DNA of 42,382 nt. Source: Aureimonas sp. AU4. GTDB taxonomy: Bacteria; Pseudomonadota; Alphaproteobacteria; Rhizobiales; Rhizobiaceae. The stretch's first letter is position 1. Each line of letters opens with the position of its first letter. Positions 40,746-42,382 of the stretch are shown here, piece after piece. The notes beneath the pieces are model-generated. The model was given only the letters and a program-made list of their open reading frames with translations, was not told the origin of the DNA and searched no databases. Where the stretch lies: NCBI RefSeq assembly GCF_001463765.1, contig NZ_BBWK01000077.1, positions 1 through 42,382 of the forward strand. Direction: 5' to 3'. Both the position numbers and the translations under genes were made by a program.

Positions 40746-41139
40746 AACGCTAGCTGAACTCCCTGTTGTGCAGAGCCGCCGGGGCCGCTATGCACGGGGC
40801 GACCTCGAAGGGGGTCGCGGGTTGAGCAGGCCGGACGGTCCGAGCGACCGGCGGCGGCAGCCTGACCCGATCCGGGCACACCGGTTCCGCCACGACGCAA
40901 GCGATCCGGCTCCGGATGGAGGCGGACGAGCGATCGGAAGGCGGAAGGGGCGAACCTTTCAAGAGGCCGTGACCGCCGGGTCAAGGGTGCGTTGTGATGT
41001 CCGGCGCTCGACTGTTGCAGAAATAATACCCTATCGAGGCGCAAAATTCAACCCAAATCGCCCGCGCCACCTTGAGGCGACGCGGGCCGTCCACGACGAA
41101 TCGTGGCGCAGGGGATGGGAAGCGCGGGTTCGGGAGCCC
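40746..41139. other. Gap between fdxA and carD
   Basis: 394 bases without a convincing gene. It holds the carD promoter at 41023-41051 and a leader of about 270 bases that contains no clear riboswitch or terminator. Open frames on either strand here lack RBS and recognisable motifs. Confidence 0.6.
41023..41051 (-). promoter_or_regulatory. Sigma-70-type promoter of carD
   Basis: Minus-strand TTGAAT (41051-41046) and TATTAT (41028-41023) with an exact 17-base spacer, in an AT-rich island. Predicted start about 41016, giving carD a leader of roughly 270 bases. Confidence 0.65.
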
Positions 41140-41478
41140 TCAGTCGCCCTGGCCGGGCTCGGGCGAGAAGAACTTCTCGAGCTTGCCCTCCACGCCGTCC
41201 ATCGCCTTGGCGTCGGCGGGCGCCTCGCGCTTCACGGTGATGTTGGGCCACTTCTCGGCATAGTCGGCATTCAGCTTGAGCCACGTGTCGAGCGCGGGCT
41301 CGGTATCGGGCTTGATCGCCTCGGCCGGGCACTCGGGCTCGCACACGCCGCAGTCGATGCACTCGTCGGGATGGATGACGAGCATGTTCTCGCCCTCATA
41401 GAAGCAGTCCACCGGACAGACCTCGACGCAGTCCATGTACTTGCAGCGGATGCAGTTGTCGGTGACGACATAGGTCAT
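41140..41478 (-). CDS. fdxA: Seven-iron ferredoxin
   Basis: 112-aa ferredoxin carrying one [3Fe-4S] and one [4Fe-4S] cluster. Cysteines at 9, 12, 17, 21, 25 and 40, 43, 46, 50 follow the FdxA layout: [18 protein letters not shown] and [12 protein letters not shown]. The C-terminal extension after residue 60 ([20 protein letters not shown]) is the conserved helical cap of FdxA. A GGGAA-type RBS precedes the ATG. It transfers electrons in the cytoplasm; partner not evident here. It lies between the S4 gene (226 bases away) and carD, in the conserved alphaproteobacterial order. Confidence 0.95.
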   Translation of the reverse strand: MTYVVTDNCIRCKYMDCVEVCPVDCFYEGENMLVIHPDECIDCGVCEPECPAEAIKPDTEPALDTWLKLNADYAEKWPNITVKREAPADAKAMDGVEGKLEKFFSPEPGQGD

Positions 41479-41703
41479 GGCGGCATTCCCGGCAGAAGGC
41501 CACCCGCGAAGCCGGCGGGCGGGAGAAGGCCGGCGGCGGGCGTCAGGAGAGGAAGGATGGGCTGGCGCGCCGAGCGGGCGCCCCGAGGTCCGATAGCGGG
41601 GACGTAGCGGCTTCGGTTGGGGCTGACAAGGGTCGCGCGTTGCGTGGAACGGACGCGGCGGGAAACGTTCGTCCGCGCCGCTGGGCGAGGCATTGGCGGA
41701 CGC

Positions 41704-42087
41704 TCAGCCCTCCTCGCTCCAGGCCTCCTTGTAGCGTCGCGCTTCCTCGCGCTCGCGACGCGTCGGCCGCTCGCCGGGCTCGACCTGAGGCTCCGGTGCG
41801 GAAGCCGCGCGTGGCTCCGGCGGCGGCGTCAGGTCCTCGAAGAGAAGCGCGGCCTCCGGCGCGGGACCGCGCCGCGTCCCGGCCTCGAGCACCTTGAGGA
41901 CGCGGATGCGATCCGCGACCGAGATCGTCAGGACGTCGCCGGGACGAACGAGGCGCGCCGAGTGCGTGATCTTCTCGCGGTTGACGCGGACCGCCCCCGA
42001 GAGGGTCAGCTTCTGGGCGAGCGAGCGCGACTTGCAGACGCGCGCGAAGAACAGCCACTTGTCGATGCGCTGCTCGCCTGCCGCCAT
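41704..42087 (-). CDS. S4-domain RNA-binding protein (Hsp15-like)
   Basis: 127-aa protein. The S4 RNA-binding fold occupies about residues 6-55 (RIDKWLFFARVCKSRSLAQK, then SGAVRVNREKITHSARLVRP and GDVLTISV), as in the heat-shock protein Hsp15 that recycles stalled 50S subunits. The rest is a charged, low-complexity tail (PPPEPRAASAPEPQVEPG and RREREEARRYKEAW). It starts 21 bases after the stop of the helicase-like gene, so the two probably share an operon, an arrangement widespread in Rhizobiales. Confidence 0.9.
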   Translation of the reverse strand: MAAGEQRIDKWLFFARVCKSRSLAQKLTLSGAVRVNREKITHSARLVRPGDVLTISVADRIRVLKVLEAGTRRGPAPEAALLFEDLTPPPEPRAASAPEPQVEPGERPTRREREEARRYKEAWSEEG

Positions 42088-42108
42088 GCCCGCTCCCGTG
42101 CCGGATCC

Positions 42109-42382
42109 CTACTTGAGCTTGTCCTTGAGCGCGGCGAGCTTGGCGAAGGGCGAGTCGGGATCGATCGCTCGCGGCTTCTCGAAGCGACGCTCCTCGAAGC
42201 GGCGCTCGCCGCCGCCCCCCTTCTCGCGGTCCTTGCCGAAGGCACGGTCCTTGCCGCCTTGGCGCTCGCCGAAGTCGCGGCCCTTGCCGCCGCCCCGGCC
42301 CGGTGCGCCGCCGCCGCGATCCTCACGCGCCTGCGCGGGCCGCTCGTCGCGGCGCTCGCCGCGCGGCGGGCCACCCTGCGTG
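42109..42382 (-). CDS. C-terminal fragment of a helicase-like protein (RGG-rich tail), partial
   Basis: Minus-strand frame running off the window end. It translates to about 91 residues of Gly/Arg/Glu/Asp-rich sequence (RGERRDERPAQAREDRGGG, GRGGGKGRDFGERQGGKDRA, RRFEERRFEKPRAID) that ends DPDSPFAKLAALKDKLK and TAG (42109-42111). The end motif PDSPFAKLAALK is, to my knowledge, the conserved C-terminus of the large DEAD/DEAH-box-type helicase encoded before the S4 gene in Rhizobiales. The helicase domains themselves lie outside the window, so the identification rests on the tail and context only. Confidence 0.7.
   Translation of the reverse strand, partial: TQGGPPRGERRDERPAQAREDRGGGAPGRGGGKGRDFGERQGGKDRAFGKDREKGGGGERRFEERRFEKPRAIDPDSPFAKLAALKDKLK

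Noticed and set aside
1-42382. CRISPR arrays, insertion sequences, phage genes, rRNA
   Set aside because: No regularly spaced repeats, transposase or integrase motifs, phage structural genes or rRNA sequences were seen.

Overview
The window looks like chromosomal DNA of a GC-rich alphaproteobacterium, most likely Hyphomicrobiales (Rhizobiales). Support comes from a CarD - FdxA - S4-domain protein - RGG-tailed helicase block next to an rpoH-type sigma factor, a tRNA-Arg(CCU) gene interrupted by a group I intron (known from Agrobacterium), and dense ABC-transporter catabolic operons. Base composition is uniformly GC-rich. I see no rRNA, insertion sequence, phage gene or CRISPR array.

Layout. 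1-3.8 kb: a small membrane-protein ORF, a Tat-exported SDR oxidoreductase, an MFS exporter and its divergent AraC regulator. 3.8-16.1 kb: a sugar-acid catabolic locus. An IclR regulator is co-transcribed with one enolase-superfamily enzyme. Divergent from it are a VOC protein, a galactonate-dehydratase-type enzyme and an amidohydrolase, followed by a second operon with a CUT1 sugar ABC transporter, an aldo/keto reductase, an SDR, an RraA/HMG-aldolase-like protein and a UPF0303 protein. Nearly identical 26-bp operators stand before both plus-strand operons, so IclR probably controls the locus. No sugar kinase is present, which suggests a non-phosphorylative route ending in aldol cleavage.

16.1-27.0 kb: a secreted alpha/beta hydrolase, then an eight-gene minus-strand operon (aminotransferase, agmatinase-type ureohydrolase, spermidine/putrescine-type ABC transporter, nitrilase-family amidase, FAD-linked 2-hydroxyacid dehydrogenase) facing a LysR regulator across palindromic DNA. 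This looks like a guanidino- or polyamine-type nitrogen scavenging pathway. 27.0-31.2 kb: an unrecognised protein, an SDR with an altered active site, a 54-aa ORF, and a MocR regulator divergent from a DMT exporter.

31.3-35.9 kb: the split tRNA-Arg gene, thiamine pyrophosphokinase, and a TPP riboswitch ahead of thiBPQ, together a thiamine uptake and activation module. 35.9-42.4 kb: a lipoprotein M48 protease, a DapA-like protein without the Schiff-base lysine that is coupled to a small ORF, then rpoH, carD, fdxA, an S4 RNA-binding protein and the C-terminal tail of a helicase-like protein that runs off the window.

All family calls come from reading motifs by eye; no database search was run. 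Substrates of the two catabolic loci are inferred.
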